From Sphagnum compactum (Eukaryota > Bryophyta > Sphagnopsida > Sphagnales), in the NCBI GenBank assembly GCA_965153455.1, contig OZ234494.1:16802001-16866000 (forward strand): a stretch of DNA of 64,000 bases. The letters run 5' to 3'. Positions 1-13,072 of the stretch are shown here, one piece after another. Under the pieces are notes generated by a model. The model made no database searches and was not told the DNA's origin. It saw only the letters and a program-made list of their open reading frames with translations. A program made the translations under genes and the position numbers. How positions within the stretch are numbered: position 1 is the stretch's first letter; the number at the start of each line of letters is the position of its first letter.

Positions 1-3000
1 GGGGACATTTTTCTTTGAATTCAAAAAATACATGAATAAAAATATAAGGTCCCATATATTGGTTGTTGGGTAAATTTTATAATTTAATTATATTTATAAT
101 AGGATTATTTATATTATAAAAACCAAAATATAATTTTAAAGAGTATGCATTAATCCCTTGTATTATCAATATTTATATACTAAAAATTTTAAGTATTATA
201 ATTGCTAATAGGTTCAATTAATACTAATAAATTCAATTGATGAAATAGTAAATGCACTAATATTAAACATTGAAGCACATGAAATGAATAATCCTTTCAC
301 ACCATTGACAATTCAACCATTATGAAAAAGCTTACATTACTTGGGTCTTTTAGTTTATCATCTTTTAATAGTTTAGTTGGAAAATATGTTAAGTACATAT
401 GGTATGTTAAAAAAACTAGTTTTATTTCATGATCTTACCATGTTCAAGTGCATCCTTGTCACTCCTCACAACGTTAAGGATTAAAATTGAAAAATTAAAC
501 ATACATAGGGTATCAAAATTTAAGGCATACAAAAATTATAATTACATTTAGGGTGGCTTTAATATGTGTATATTAGAAAATTAGTTAATAATAGGGTGGG
601 GGAAAAAAAATTACATAATGTCCCCACAAAATACCTTGAAGGACATAGGTAATGTAAAATTTAAACATTTAATGTCACCCTTGGGATTTCACCATGGTAT
701 CAATAGTAAAAGAGTGCATGATTTCTGGCACATTTGAAATTTCAAATGATGCGCATTTTAAACAATTTTCTTCCAAGGTTAGGAATTTTTCTATTACCAA
801 TATGGTTACCAATGAAAAGGTAAAATAATTGAATTAAATTTTTTTTTGCAAATTTTCAACATGAGGACAAGCTATAATGACTCACTTTTTTATCATAATG
901 ACAATTTTTGTGATATGAATGTAAATGCAATGGTTAATCCGTATTTTTCTTGTCATAAATTTTTAATAGGGATTTAATTTGAAATTATTAACTTGAGTAT
1001 GCATATGATGTATGCATTTGTTGTGCATGATTTGCAAAATAAAAAGATACATGGACTTTTAAAGTGAAACATATGAACTATTCACCTTAACAATAAGTTT
1101 AATATATGTACACTTCAAAATGGCTCAATAATTTATATTATAATTGCTAAGGATTCCATTTTAGTTGGACAATTGTTAGTAAAATCAAATTTTAACAATA
1201 TCATTGCATGTCAATTGTTGGTTAATCCTAATGAACTTTTTCTCTTTTTTTTATTGTTGAAAACATGGGTCTTTTCAAAAGTTCATATCACCTTGAATCC
1301 AATATATTATAATCCAATTGGGTAAAAACATAGTCAAAGGAGCCACCCAAGTGAGTGGACACTCCTAAAAACTGCATTTTTGTATGTTTGAAAAATCACA
1401 ACTGAAGCATAATAGTTTGGATTGTCATAAATTTTTTGGGAATATTTTTCATTAATTACAAAGTTTACATGCTCAAAGTTTAACAAAAATCAAAATTTTT
1501 TTTACATGTTCAAAACACTCAAACTTCAAGAGTGGACAATCCTTATTTTTTTCAAACATTTTTTTTGTTTACCACATGTGCACCATTCCTTTTGAAAAAT
1601 GGAGAAGATTTTAACATTGATGATTAGAAGGGCAAAAGGACTTGAATTGATAAAAAATAATAATTATAATTGATTTGAACACATTTGGCTGAAAAATGTT
1701 TTGACCTTGAAAATTATAAATTTCGAAAATATGCTTTTAACAAAAGTTGTTCATGTTCATATGATAGAAGACATGAATGCATAATATACATAATATAAAA
1801 TCAATTTTAGTCAAAATGTATTTATATCTAAAATGTAGTGTTAAATGGGGTACTTGAAATACAAAATTAAGTTATAAACCAACACAAAAATGACACATGT
1901 CATGTGCAATCCTTGGAAAAAAAACTTTTACCTTGGCACCCCTAGTTCACCCAATTGTCAAGGTATTTTGTTTTCATTCATTTGAGAACAATTGGGTTTT
2001 AAAACCAATTTTCACAAATATGGTTTTCAATTTTTTTTAAATCATAAAATAAAAATAAAAATAAAAATCCTACCTATTGGAGTTTTTTTTGTAAAATGAC
2101 CTTTCTTTGACCCTACTTGGGGCCTTTCTTTCATCTCTTAGCCGTCTTTCAATCTTTAAGCTCATTATTGTAAAGTAATGATTTAAAAATATATATGGTA
2201 TAAAATGTCGAAACTTAGGATTTAATGCACATGGTTCGAAAACATTTATAGTTACAATACAACCAACATCACGAGTGAACGGTATTGATTAGTTGAAGGT
2301 GATCAAGAAAAAATAGACATTATGAAATTTAAAGTTTGAGTTCCTATTGAATTCCATTTAAGTCCATTGTTTTTTTCATTAAGTTTTAGAAATCTCATCT
2401 TCTTTATGATTTTATGACTTTTTTACATTTACTTTATGGAAAACTCTACTACCTATTGGGTTGACAATTAGACTCGGGTTCAACCCATATGGGAACCCAA
2501 ATCTTAGTTTTTTAAAAAAATCATTGAAATCGGCCCTTATAGGAATTAGTTCTTATTTTTAGGAAAACCTGAGGATTAGTTTTCAGCCCAGTTCTCACCA
2601 AATGCGATACATGGCAATTTTCAATTTGAGAATTGGTGTCGCAACCTTAGCTTTGGGTTCACGACCAAGGCAAAGGCTTGTGAAGGTGTGGGCCAAGAAT
2701 GCAACATAGGAGTCACATTCATGCTCCGAGGAGTGTAGAAGAGCATGAGGGAATGAACCCTAAACTCCCAAGTGAACTCCCACTTTGGAAGTTGGAGTCC
2801 CAATGGACTTATGAATCTTCAGAGAGCATACCAAGTTGTTAGGGAAATTATTTTTCAAAAGTTTGGGTTCCTCAACATTGGCTAAGGTTAGGTAGCTTGA
2901 GTTTTTTGAAATATTACTTTCAAGAGCCTAATTTATTTTACTCGTGATAATGAAATACCCCAAGCTTTTCATGGATATCCTTTCTTTCATTTACTTTCCC

Positions 3001-4949
3001 AAGCTAAGAAGTTCAACTTTTAGGAATACCTTTTCAAAAACCTATATTATTTTGCCCATGGCTATGGATCTTACCCATGTCTATGAAAAACATAACTTCC
3101 ATGCCAAATCATCTTAGACTTCAAGTTTAGTGCTTATACATGACAACATACAAAGTGTCCAAATTCCTTTTTATTTTTTATGAAATTGAAATATTAAATG
3201 CATGTAAATTAGGGAATATATGTTAACCTTAGACAAACTTTACATGATGAATGTAAGATAAATTCCATAGGATTTTGCAATGTGAGTTCAAAGTGCTAAT
3301 AGAGGTCAATGTTAAGCAATGTTGAGTTTTTCAAGATTGTGATGAAAACACTTTCATGGTTGTGACTTTTGTTAAGTCTATCACATTAAAACATTTCACA
3401 CCTTGCTACCATGTTATTTGGTTGTGTTCACATTTGGCAATTTTTTGTGGATTTTAGGGTTAATCTTATTTTTGAATCATTAAGATGTGCAACGAATTTT
3501 TTTCCGCCATGCATAGTTGTGTCTATTGTTGTTATCATTTTTTTTGTTTTTCTTTGGTGTGGACCTACATTTTGTCTTCATTGTTTGTTATTTTTAATGT
3601 GTTTGGAAATGAAATTGGAGGTTGTGTGTTATGAAAGTTTTAAAGTCATTTTTAATGAGGATTTTGGGTTGATGAAGGTGTTTTGGGTGAAGATGGTGTT
3701 TGTGGGAAGGTTTTATGAAGATGTGTAGTTTAGTTTTTGGTGCGAAAACACAATGTGTGTGTGTTCATGTGAAACATGTATGTAATGTTACAATTTTGTT
3801 TTGTTTTTATTTTGGACATGTTGGGTTTGGGTGCCTTTAGGAGCTTGGACAAAAAGTAAAAGGAGATACATAAAGAGAATGGGGAGAAAAGAAAAGAAAA
3901 GAAAAGAAAGGGAGTGCAATGGAGAAAAGAATAAGGGGAAAATGATGGAACTTTTAATTTTAGGGCTTTATGCTTGATTCTTTTTGGGTGCCTTCTTTTT
4001 TTCTTTTTGCATGTGAATTATGGACAAAATGTTAATGAAATTTCTAAAAGTACATTTTAGCTTCAAATGGTTTGAGAAGCCCACAAAAGGAGAAATTTTA
4101 TTTTTGTCATTTTGGTCAACCATTTTTTTTTGTTGAAAAAAATGAAAAGAAAAATTCATAAACTATTTAATTTGTCATTTAAAAACATCTATCAATTTTT
4201 TTAAAAAAAATTTGCGTACAAAATAATAAAAATATTGCTAAATGTGACATAAATCACCTTGTTTTTATAATTAATGTCCTCATGTATGATTTATTTGAAA
4301 CTAAAAAAGAGTAATAGTATGGAACTAGTATAACAATGGTGAACCATATTTAATAATAAATTTACACACATTCCCATACTTGGTGTAACACATGGTCCCT
4401 CTTGACTAAGTTTTGTTTTGTTATATTTATACAAAACATCATTTCAACTAACATACATATGATTTGTATGTGATTATAAGTTGTTAAGTTTTTATTATTG
4501 ATCATGTTTGGCGAACAAGATAAGGAGAGGTTATCTTTAAAATAATAACAAAAAGACCCATGACACAAGTCCTTTCCTTTTTAATGACATGGTTTTTTGT
4601 TTGAACCATTCGTACATAGGATTTACTTCACTTGTTCCCATCCCACCAAAACCACAAACTTCAAGTTAATGATAAAATGAGGAATACCAAGTGATGTAAG
4701 TACAACCAACTTGGTATTGATGTGATGTTTCTTGTAAATTCAAAACATAATTAAACACTACACATTAGATGTTAAAAGATCAAACTAATATTTTCCTCTC
4801 CATGTTTTCCTTTAAACTATTATAATCAAAGGGTGTGTGCAAACCAATGTTAAACAATTCTCACAAGGGGATTCGGTTCTCATTTCAATTTTAGTCCAAT
4901 TGACACACTCTCAAGCTCCTTGCTAGACTCAAATGTGAGTCTAAAATGA
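1..4949. other. AT-rich intergenic region, no gene recognised
   Basis: Both strands show only short, unrelated open frames broken by stops. None has a recognisable domain, and no splice-linked series of conserved exons is visible. There are homopolymer runs and a short AAAAG microsatellite near 3890-3910. The stretch is probably old, decayed repeat sequence, but I cannot assign it to a family. Confidence 0.6.
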
Positions 4950-5400
4950 AAACAACGGAAGAATAAAGAGTTGAGGCACACTCCTTAACTCGCAACACTT
5001 TGGGGGTAGAAGGGCATGTTCGAGCTCCAGGATGGGGATTAAGAAGAGTGACAAGCATCAATTACTTACACGGACCTATACAAACCAAACAACAAGTTGG
5101 TTAGTGCGTAGTTTCAACACTTTTGGTGCACGGACGAGTCACAGGCAAACACGGACTCACAAGACTCATCACGGCCCGGACTTTGGGGAAGCCACCACCT
5201 TCCCCCTTATAGTATACTCTGTTCCTAGCCATGGGTCCAGCACCCAAATGACATTTTGTCCCAGGACCCCAAATGGGGGTCCTGAAATTCTCTAAATTAG
5301 GACTTTCACAACTTTGGAGACCCATAACTTTGTGTGAAGACCTTCGATTTTGGTTAGGTCTAAAGCAAAGTTGTAGCCCTCGTCAAGAGCTTTCCAACAG
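4950..5400. repeat. Dispersed repeat, also present near 41.79-41.91 kb
   Basis: The part around 4975-5080 (lack of capitals aside: AACTCGCAACACTTTGGGGG, then GAGCTCCAGGATGGG, then GACAAGC and ACACGG) matches 41810-41910 in the same order with scattered substitutions. It is GC-richer than its surroundings and continues to about 5540 with no match inside this window. It looks like part of a retrotransposon LTR or untranslated region, but no element ends were identified, so the family is unknown. Confidence 0.55.
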
Positions 5401-5599
5401 TATGTGGCACGCCACCTGCACGCAAGAAATCGGGGCGATTATCGACTTTTAGTGATCGAGAGTCAAATTGCCAATTTGACTTCCGACCCTTTTTTTGGTC
5501 ATAACATATGTTTTAAGTATCCAAATGGGTCATGCGAGCCCAATACTTCATCCAAAATATATATATTAAAAACCTTCCAAAAGCTAATATGGAATGGAC

Positions 5600-5950
5600 A
5601 AATGTACCATGCTCAAAATACGTACGTGTGTACATACATACATATCGTTTTTGTATCATATGGGAATACGTGCATTTTGAATGTATTTTCAGTTTAGGGT
5701 TTAGGGTTTATCCACAGGCATCAGTACAATGTACCATGACCAGAATACATACGTGTGTGTATATACGTTTATATATTTTATATGTAATGTACTAGAGTGT
5801 ATATACCAGTTGAGGGTTTAGGGTTTATCCACAAGCAGCGGTACCATTTACCATGCTCAAAATACGTACCTTTGTATATACGTACGTATTTCATGTGTAA
5901 TGTACTCGAATGTATTTTTATACCAGTTTAGGGTTTAGGGTTTATCCAGA
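5600..5950 (+). repeat. Tandem repeat of about 118 bp containing telo-boxes
   Basis: Three near-consecutive units each end in two or three TTTAGGG motifs followed by TTATCCA and a CAGG or CAAG-CAG segment. The motif blocks lie at 5693-5710, 5811-5827 and 5927-5944, a spacing of about 117-118 bp. The DNA between blocks is also repeated: GTACCATG, then AAAATACGTAC or similar, then a TATATACGT stretch, then GTAATGTACT. The last block is about 255 bp before the HEMERA start codon, so the array lies in the promoter or 5' untranslated region. Telo-boxes (AAACCCTAAA type) are known in plants as promoter elements of genes for ribosomal proteins and translation factors. A role here is inference. Confidence 0.8.
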
Positions 5951-6200
5951 GGCAGCAGCGAGGAAGCGATCACGCACTCGTTGATTTGCTTTGCGAGATT
6001 CGAAGTTTTTTTTCTCTGCAATTCTTCCTTGGTTGGGGAATTGTTGTGTTCCTGCAGCTGGTTTAGATTTTAGAAGAATTCACGGCAAGTTTGGAGCGAG
6101 AACTCGCTGAAATTTTCGCACTTTCTCCGCGGAGTTCAGTTTTTGGTTTTGTGTTTTTCGGGGGTGGACTCCTGGAAGCTTTGCAGCTGAAGGCATTGCA

Positions 6201-9200
6201 ATGGCATTGCACAGCGTAATGATGCAAGCTCGAGCACTTCACCATGACCATTTCCAACAACTCTCTGCGTCTCAGTCTTCATTTGTGTCACCCATCTCTT
6301 CTTCCAGGAACCAGTTTGGGAGTTTCACTCCCAAGAGCTTTGGTTGTTGTCGACCGGTGACTGGAAGCTTCTCCCAGTGTGCCCTCTCTCTTAAAGGAGG
6401 AGGAAGAGGAGGAAGAGCCCCCCCCGGAGTCTCGTGCTTTTCGGGCAGCTTGAGGTATAGAAAGAGGTCAGCAGATGGCAGACGGATGTGGCATATTGCA
6501 GCTCAACCTTCGGAACCATCTACTTCAACTTTCAATGAAGAGGATTATGAAGAGCATGAGGATACTGAGGAGGAAGCCAGGCGACGCAACTGGGTTGAAA
6601 GAAGGTTACCAAACTTGAAACCCTAATTTTTTTCCAGCGTTTGCACACGCAGATCGCCTCCCCCCCAAAAAAAAAAAAACTAAATTCAGAGAGCTGCAGG
6701 TATGGCTGTTGAATTGGAAGAATCAGAGAACAAGGGTCTCTCATGTCCTTAAGACTTTGTAGACCTGACCTGGAATTGCCAATGATGAAATTTTTGGCTT
6801 TGAACAGATCTCTTCCAGCACATTCTCACTGTCAACCCATCAAACACAATCCTCATTTTGCAAATTGTACAGTAATTCTATGAATGATTACATGTCTTGT
6901 AATCAATTTGTCATGCACAAGTAGTCTGGATGGATGTTTGAGAGCTAGTGACTCTCAAACTGGAAGTTTTAGTTCTGAATACTTGCTTGCCATTTCCAGA
7001 TGCAGTCAACAACCTTGGCACAAAATCCCATATTTCCCTGGTCTCCAGATAAGGACAAGCTCTGCATTCCTGCATTCTGGAGCAAGGACTGGAACCTGGG
7101 TGCTTCTGTGCACTTGATATCTTAAGAACTTTTGGATCCTTTGGAACCATGAAGGTGTTGGATAGTGAAAGATGAGCTGAGCTTGATCCATCTCTTGCAG
7201 AGGCATTTTATGGTCATTTGTCCCAATTGTTGTTAGCCACATTAATTGGGACGACTTTTGCAAATTTGTGCAGTAGCTGTGATAGTTGATCAATGTTCAG
7301 TTGCATATGTGTTTTTTTCAGATGATAGAAGCACTCAATGTGTGTGCTTGTGTCCAGGAGCATTTTGTAGTGTTCAATTGATACAATGTACATGCCTTTG
7401 ACTAGAGCGTGCACACCATCAGCACAGTTACAGTCACTGCAGAGATTTCTCTATGCACAAAGCTGTAAAGATGTCCATTTTTTTTCTGAGAAGGAAAAAG
7501 AAATGTGTATGTGAAGCATGGAATTCCCAAATGAATTCTTGTTTTAGAATGTGTCTCTTTCAGAGATTTTGCATGCAGCCAATATTTTCTGAAGAATATA
7601 TGGAAGTGAGAAATTACTTCTTGTTGGTTGAACATGCCATTGCTTGCTTGTGAAGCTTTTTTGGGTTCAATTCTGGGACTTGGATTACGTGTTATTGGCT
7701 TGCTGAGTTTGCTTGTCCATTGTTATGGAGTCGATTAAGATGTTAAGAATGACATGGTTTTGACTGCAGATGGGCGCCGTGGGAAGAGCTTCTCTCACCA
7801 GAGGCAGAATTTGCAGTTGAGAGTCTTGCACCCGGGGAAGAGGAACCAGTTGTCTCACGAGAGTCATTCGAGAAGCTGAACCCTAAGTGGCAGGAAGAAC
7901 ACAGGAAGAAGCTTCTAGAGGAAGCAAAGCGGAAGGAGAAGGAACGAAAACCCCCGACACTGGAGGGAAGTATATGGGATCTTCCGCTTGTATTTGCTCT
8001 AATCCCCCCCCGAGACTGGCCTCCTCCTGGCTGGAAAGTTGATGCAAAGGAACTTGCTTTCATTCGTGAGGCACATTCACTTGAAAATGTATGGGTAAAA
8101 TCAGATGATTTGAAAGATGCTGTTGAAGACGAATCAATGGAGGGAGCGTTCCCCAGATGGCAAATGTTTCTGAAGCAGTATGATGAATGGGTTACAGCCA
8201 ATAAGGAGCGCCTAGACCATGAAGCTCAAGAGGTGTGTTGTAACTGGCCACTGAGATTGTAGACATCCTTTTTCTGTGTTTTTTCTGCTATGATAAGTGT
8301 GTTTTCAGAATGCAGAACTACAAAGATGCAGCTTTCAGAATCAGACTACACTTCTGCTTTGTTTAGGATCCTAACCTTCATATATGGTGATGCAAAATTC
8401 CTTAAGTCAATGATAGTTATAGTCTAAGCAAACTGGCAAACCAAGCTTCAATCTGTAGCATCTTCAAGCATTCTGTGAAGGACCCATGTGCTTGATTCTT
8501 GAAGGGAAGTCTTGGTCAGCTGATTTTTGTTGATGACTGTAGGTTGATCCAGAGTATTATCCAGGGAGGCGTCGATTGGGTGAGGATTATCGTGAGGGCA
8601 TGGTGAGAACCTGCAAATTAAAAAAAAACATTTCTATAAAATTGCAATGTTGTGGAAGTACTCCTGGCAAATGTTGTAATTTGTGAGATTTTGGGGTGAT
8701 TATGGGAGAAGTGTTATGTTACTAATGAAGCACTTGTTCTGTCAATTTTTCATGTGTGTCATTTTGTTATGAACAGTATGAGCTGCCATTCATTTACCCA
8801 GGACAGGTATTTTCCCCAATCATCTTTTCAATCATTTGATGCCAATGAAGGATGATGATGCACTTTGTCTTATTCCAGATTTGAGAGTTGACATTGTCAT
8901 TGTTTCTCAATTCCTGGTATCATCAAGCTCTTCTCGTCCTAGTATACATCAACTGTCTTTGCAAGTCTTCAATGGTTTTTTGAAGACTCAGGCCTTAGAT
9001 ATTCATTCTTTTGCTTTCTGATTTGCTGTGTTTGCTGGACACTACATCAACTGTCTTTGTGGGTCTTCAATGGTTTTTTTGAAGACTCAGGCTTTAGATA
9101 TTCATTCTTTTTCTTTCTGATTTGCTGTATTTGCTGGACACAGCATTATTGGGGAGTAGTGACATGTGTTAGTTTATATGAGGGAGCTTTTGTCCATATT

Positions 9201-12200
9201 GGTGCAGTGCATGATGGGTAAGTTTCTGGTCTCTTCCAACCACTTTGAAAATTTCAAAGTGCACACTCCTTCTTGAATGCAAGAGTTCTGCAAGCTTCTA
9301 TTTCCATCATAGCTGCACCTTTGGCATGTACAAGTACATGATGGGTAGAATGAGTTCATGACCAGATCAGAGATTGTTCACAAAAAATCAATGCTTTTCA
9401 TATTTGGAAAATGGGTCATTGCAGATGGGTGCCAATCCAAGACAATGACTGGTACTACATACGAGATTTTATTAAAGTGGGCATGCATGTTCAAGTTGAG
9501 GTTATAGTAAGTGTATTTTGTCACCAACTTTTTGTTTGTGTGTTGCTTATGTTGCTTGTTGGGTGCTTTACTGTATTGTAAAGGCAAAGGTGGTGTTGCG
9601 CTATCAATCATGAAACTGCTGGCAAACTGCATGCCTGGTCCTTGGGCTGTCGTGTTGTTGGATCTGAAATATCCATACCTTTGTTATGGGTTTTTCTCTC
9701 TAGTTGTTTTCAGGTTCACACATTTGCTGATACTTCAGGTTTTCGGCATATCAGATCAAATGAGAAAGTCTTGTGTATTGTACTGGGCTTGAGTTAGGGT
9801 GTTGTTCTGGTACCTTATGCAGGCAAAGAGAGATCCTTACAGGTTTCGATTCCCGATTGAATTGAGATTTGTGGATCCCAACATCGATGATATGATGTAT
9901 TGCCACTTCTCTCACCCATTGTGCTTTCAAATAACCATGATGGTGTTTAAAGAAAAAGAGCTCTTCCAATGCTTCAAAGTTACAACTCCAGCAGCATGTT
10001 CTTATTGGATTGTTGGCTTCTGCAGATTTCACCGATTTGAGCATCCCCCAATTTTTGCTCGTCCAGGAGACAATGATCTAGATGAAGTAGCGGTAAGTTG
10101 GCTGTTTCTGTTTCTATGGTCAGTAGTTTTCAAAGTTTTATCTTTTCCTCTGCCTTTCCCTTTTTCTTCTTCATTCTTCATGTTTTTTATATCGTTCTTC
10201 TTATGTGTATTTTGCTCTCATCAGTTGGTTCCCTCCTTGCCATGGTGTTGTGTCTGCTCTTCAATTTTTCAAAAGATCTCAGCTACCCTAAGATATAGGA
10301 GTACTTACTGCATCATTTGAGGTGCCTTGATGAGATTTGTGTTTCCTACCATTTGGTCAGTACCTGATTATTGGAGTGTCAGTCCATATACACCTTTTGG
10401 TCGTGGTGGTGGGAGTGCATTTCAGTCCAGGAGGACCTAAGATTGACGTTTGTCTTGTACTGGCTTCTGCTCACAGAGAGAATCAAACAGGCCGTATTGG
10501 CCAAAACTGCGACCGGAAAAATCTGCTGAGGATGAAGAGGAGCAGGGTTGTTTGGTTCATCCTGCAGTTCCTCGGGTAATCTCGATGTGCATTCTGTTGT
10601 CTGTCAAATTCATTGCTGAAGATTCATGTGTGAGTGCAATGATCACACGTGAGACTTGTGCATATCCCAATGCCTGTTTTTCCTGAAGGAAGAGGTGGGT
10701 CATGGAGCATGATGTTTGAAAATAGAAAATGTTGTTAGCTAATGTGAGGATCTATTCAACAGTTGTGGCAACTATATCAAGCAGAGGAGATGGTATTGGA
10801 TGAAGAGGATGGGGTTGAGGAAGACACTGAGTACATTGGCCTTGTAGATGATGCCTACTCTGATGCCGATGACGGTTATGATGAGGAAGGAGAGGAAGAA
10901 GATAATGAAGAAGAATATCCAGGGTATGAAGAAACATTTGAGCCACAGTGGTTTGAAGGAGGTGCAAGAGGATATGATATTCCTACTCTTGTCCTGGTAT
11001 AACCCAGACTGTACTTGATTGTTTTCTATTTTGGCCTGTTCTGACAATTGGCTTACCACTGATTCATGTCCACTTCCTTGTGAGTTTGCTCTCCAATTCC
11101 TAACACAGTGCATTTCTTTTCTTCAGAACACGGATCCAGCAGAACTCAACCTTGATGCTGCACGGAAGGAAAGAGAGGTAATCTTAATCCAAAACTTTTG
11201 GCTTTATTTCATGCTGATTATCATGTCTACCACACACAAGGATTAAACCTTCGTTGTACATCAACCATACTTGTGAACCTTTAATGCAATTCCACTCACG
11301 CGGAAATCCAAATTGATGGAGATTGGGGTCATGGCACTGCAGGAATTCAAGTGTCTGTGGGAGGAAGCCATGGCTAAAGGAGAGGAGTTTGTACCTCCCA
11401 AGAACCGACTGGACTGCAGAGTTGAAGAGCTTAATGTGATGCACAATGAGCGCAAGTTAGCTGAGAAGGAGGCTCTCATGCGTGATACAGCTTGGTCTCG
11501 TCCATCTCACTACCAGATTTTCCTTGCAAGTTGTTTGATCCATAGTCTCAGCACACTGGCAAGAATCAGGAATAAGCCCTCACTCTGTCTTTTATATTGC
11601 ATTGGTACAGCCGCATAGAGTTGGGCCTTCCACTGGAGGAGCCTGGGCGCTATGCAGACAAAGAATTCTGGGGAAAGAATCCATATGACCCACGAGAGCC
11701 ACGGTGGCGACATGATTACTGGGGTGACCCATCCAAAATGAAAGATGAATTACGGCGTGAAAAGGAGCCTCGCAGTGCTCGAACTGTCGGGGCAGTGGTT
11801 GAAGAAGAGGAGGATGACCTAGGTATGCAGTTGTCTTTCAGTTGGTGTTGTGATGTCTCAGCCAATTAGATCACATCTTTGGGAGTGTATTTGAGGGCTC
11901 AGATGTGCTGACCATGGGAGCCAATATGGATTTGGGTTTCCTGTTTGTTTGTTCAGTAATTTGGGGTTTGTGGGTTTCAGTGGAGGGAAAAGAAGAGGAT
12001 GAAGAGGAGGTGGATGAACTTGATAGAGCTGAATCGGCAACAGTGTTGCAGAAAGTGAAAGAGGAGAGGGGTACTGTCAATGGAACTGCAACAATTCGGA
12101 TGGATAACATCAGGGGAATGTTCAGCAGAACAGCTGAGGAGGTTAGTCATATTCCTCCACCATGGACCTGCCAACTCCATGCTTTGAGGGAGTCTTTTAT

Positions 12201-12321
12201 GTTGATGCCTCTTTGTTTTGTTTCTCTGCAGGATGATGTGCTTGACGTGAAGAATGAACTCGGGGAGCAAGACAAAGGTGATGAAGGTGATGATGCAGAT
12301 GAGCCTAGTACAAGCATGTAA
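6201..12321 (+). CDS. HMR: HEMERA / pTAC12 (PAP5), plastid-encoded RNA polymerase associated protein, 15 exons
   Basis: The family acts in the plastid as a subunit associated with plastid-encoded RNA polymerase (PAP5) and, in Arabidopsis, in the nucleus in phytochrome signalling. My model joins 6201-6604, 7770-8232, 8543-8602, 8777-8806, 9144-9217, 9425-9506, 9823-9896, 10026-10092, 10477-10575, 10763-10996, 11127-11177, 11343-11494, 11611-11822, 11981-12141 and 12232-12321. All introns are GT-AG and all phases agree, giving 750 aa. Residues 1-60 are Ser-rich, like a transit peptide. Conserved blocks are WAPWEELLSPEA (from about 136), DPEYYPGRRRLGEDYREGM (from about 291), NDWYYIRDFIKVGMHVQVEV, AKRDPYRFRFPIELRFVDPN (from about 372) and GLPLEEPGRY (602-611). 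An acidic exon (452-529) and an acidic C-terminus make it longer than Arabidopsis pTAC12. The start is the first ATG of the transit-peptide frame, in the context GCAATGG. Family assignment is firm; exact exon ends of the variable acidic exons are less so. Confidence 0.93.
8946..9143 (+). repeat. Tandem duplication of an intron 3' end inside HMR
   Basis: Two units of about 98-100 bp (8946-9043 and 9044-9143) are nearly identical. They share ACATCAACTGTCTTTG, TCTTCAATGG, GAAGACTCAGG and TTTGCTGGACAC. The second unit ends in the CAG that is the acceptor of the exon at 9144. In the first unit the matching position reads ACTAC, so it has no acceptor AG. The branch-point and pyrimidine region of this intron is therefore doubled, but only the downstream copy can be used. 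Confidence 0.85.
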
Positions 12322-13072
12322 GTGGTGCATCTGGCTTGCTAGCCCAATGTTGCAGTTTCTAGGAACAGAAAAATGAACCATTAGGCAAACTGAGAGATGA
12401 TGTTATAACATTTGACTGGCAGAACCAGAACTTGTGTTGCTGATTTTACCTCCAGGAAAATTCCTGTTCGTGGAATCCTCTTTCCAAGTCAATTTTAGAT
12501 TTCAATACATAGTTGATCTCACTTGTAATCTGTCACCTGTTAAGTTTGGGTACGAGTTTTGTTATGGCACCAGTTGGTTTGAATTGGATTCTATTAGGAA
12601 TGGAGTAGAGCTCTCCCTGTTTTGCATAGGCTTCTGTCATTGCCTCACATTTCCAGTTGTGATGGGGATGTGAATGTTGCCCTTCCTGTTAACTGATTAG
12701 CAAGTTGAGCTACCACCCATGTCAGTGTGGAGAAGGAATCTTACAAAGAGCTCCAATTGTGAGAGTTGGATTCAGTCACACCTTGATTCAAGTGAATAAT
12801 GAGGTGCACACAACATTGGTGGTAGATTATCAACACCATCCTCAAATGATTCTTCACAGTTGCCATTTTCCTTTCCTGAATCAAATGCTTTTATCCCAAG
12901 GAAGGAAACATCAAGAGGCATAGCATAGGGATGCGTCAATATAAGGATAATTAATCCAATACTGTACACAAATGTCCTTTTAATGCTGACAAGAGAGAAC
13001 GCACTTATGATCATCAAGCAATCCTGGGTCAGAGCTCCAACTAAATCCCATCTATGCTCATGATAGGGCTCA
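12322..13072. other. HMR 3' region and TOC75 remnant flank
   Basis: Downstream of the HMR stop codon the first few hundred bases (to about 12670) probably hold the 3' untranslated region. I cannot place the poly(A) site. The rest, to the TOC75-like remnant, shows no coding similarity on either strand. Confidence 0.45.

Noticed and set aside
3411-3728. 105-codon plus-strand frame in the left AT-rich region
   Set aside because: Low-complexity, hydrophobic translation of T-rich DNA without a recognisable domain or splice context.
5693-5944. TTTAGGG arrays as a telomere end
   Set aside because: Only two or three motifs per block, separated by about 100 bases of other sequence and followed by a normal gene. 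This is an interstitial or promoter repeat.
6605-6626. Reading exon 1 of HMR on to the in-frame stop at 6626 as a 141-aa protein
   Set aside because: The frame runs past a good GT donor into non-conserved sequence, and splicing to 7770 restores the conserved WAPWEELL block in phase.
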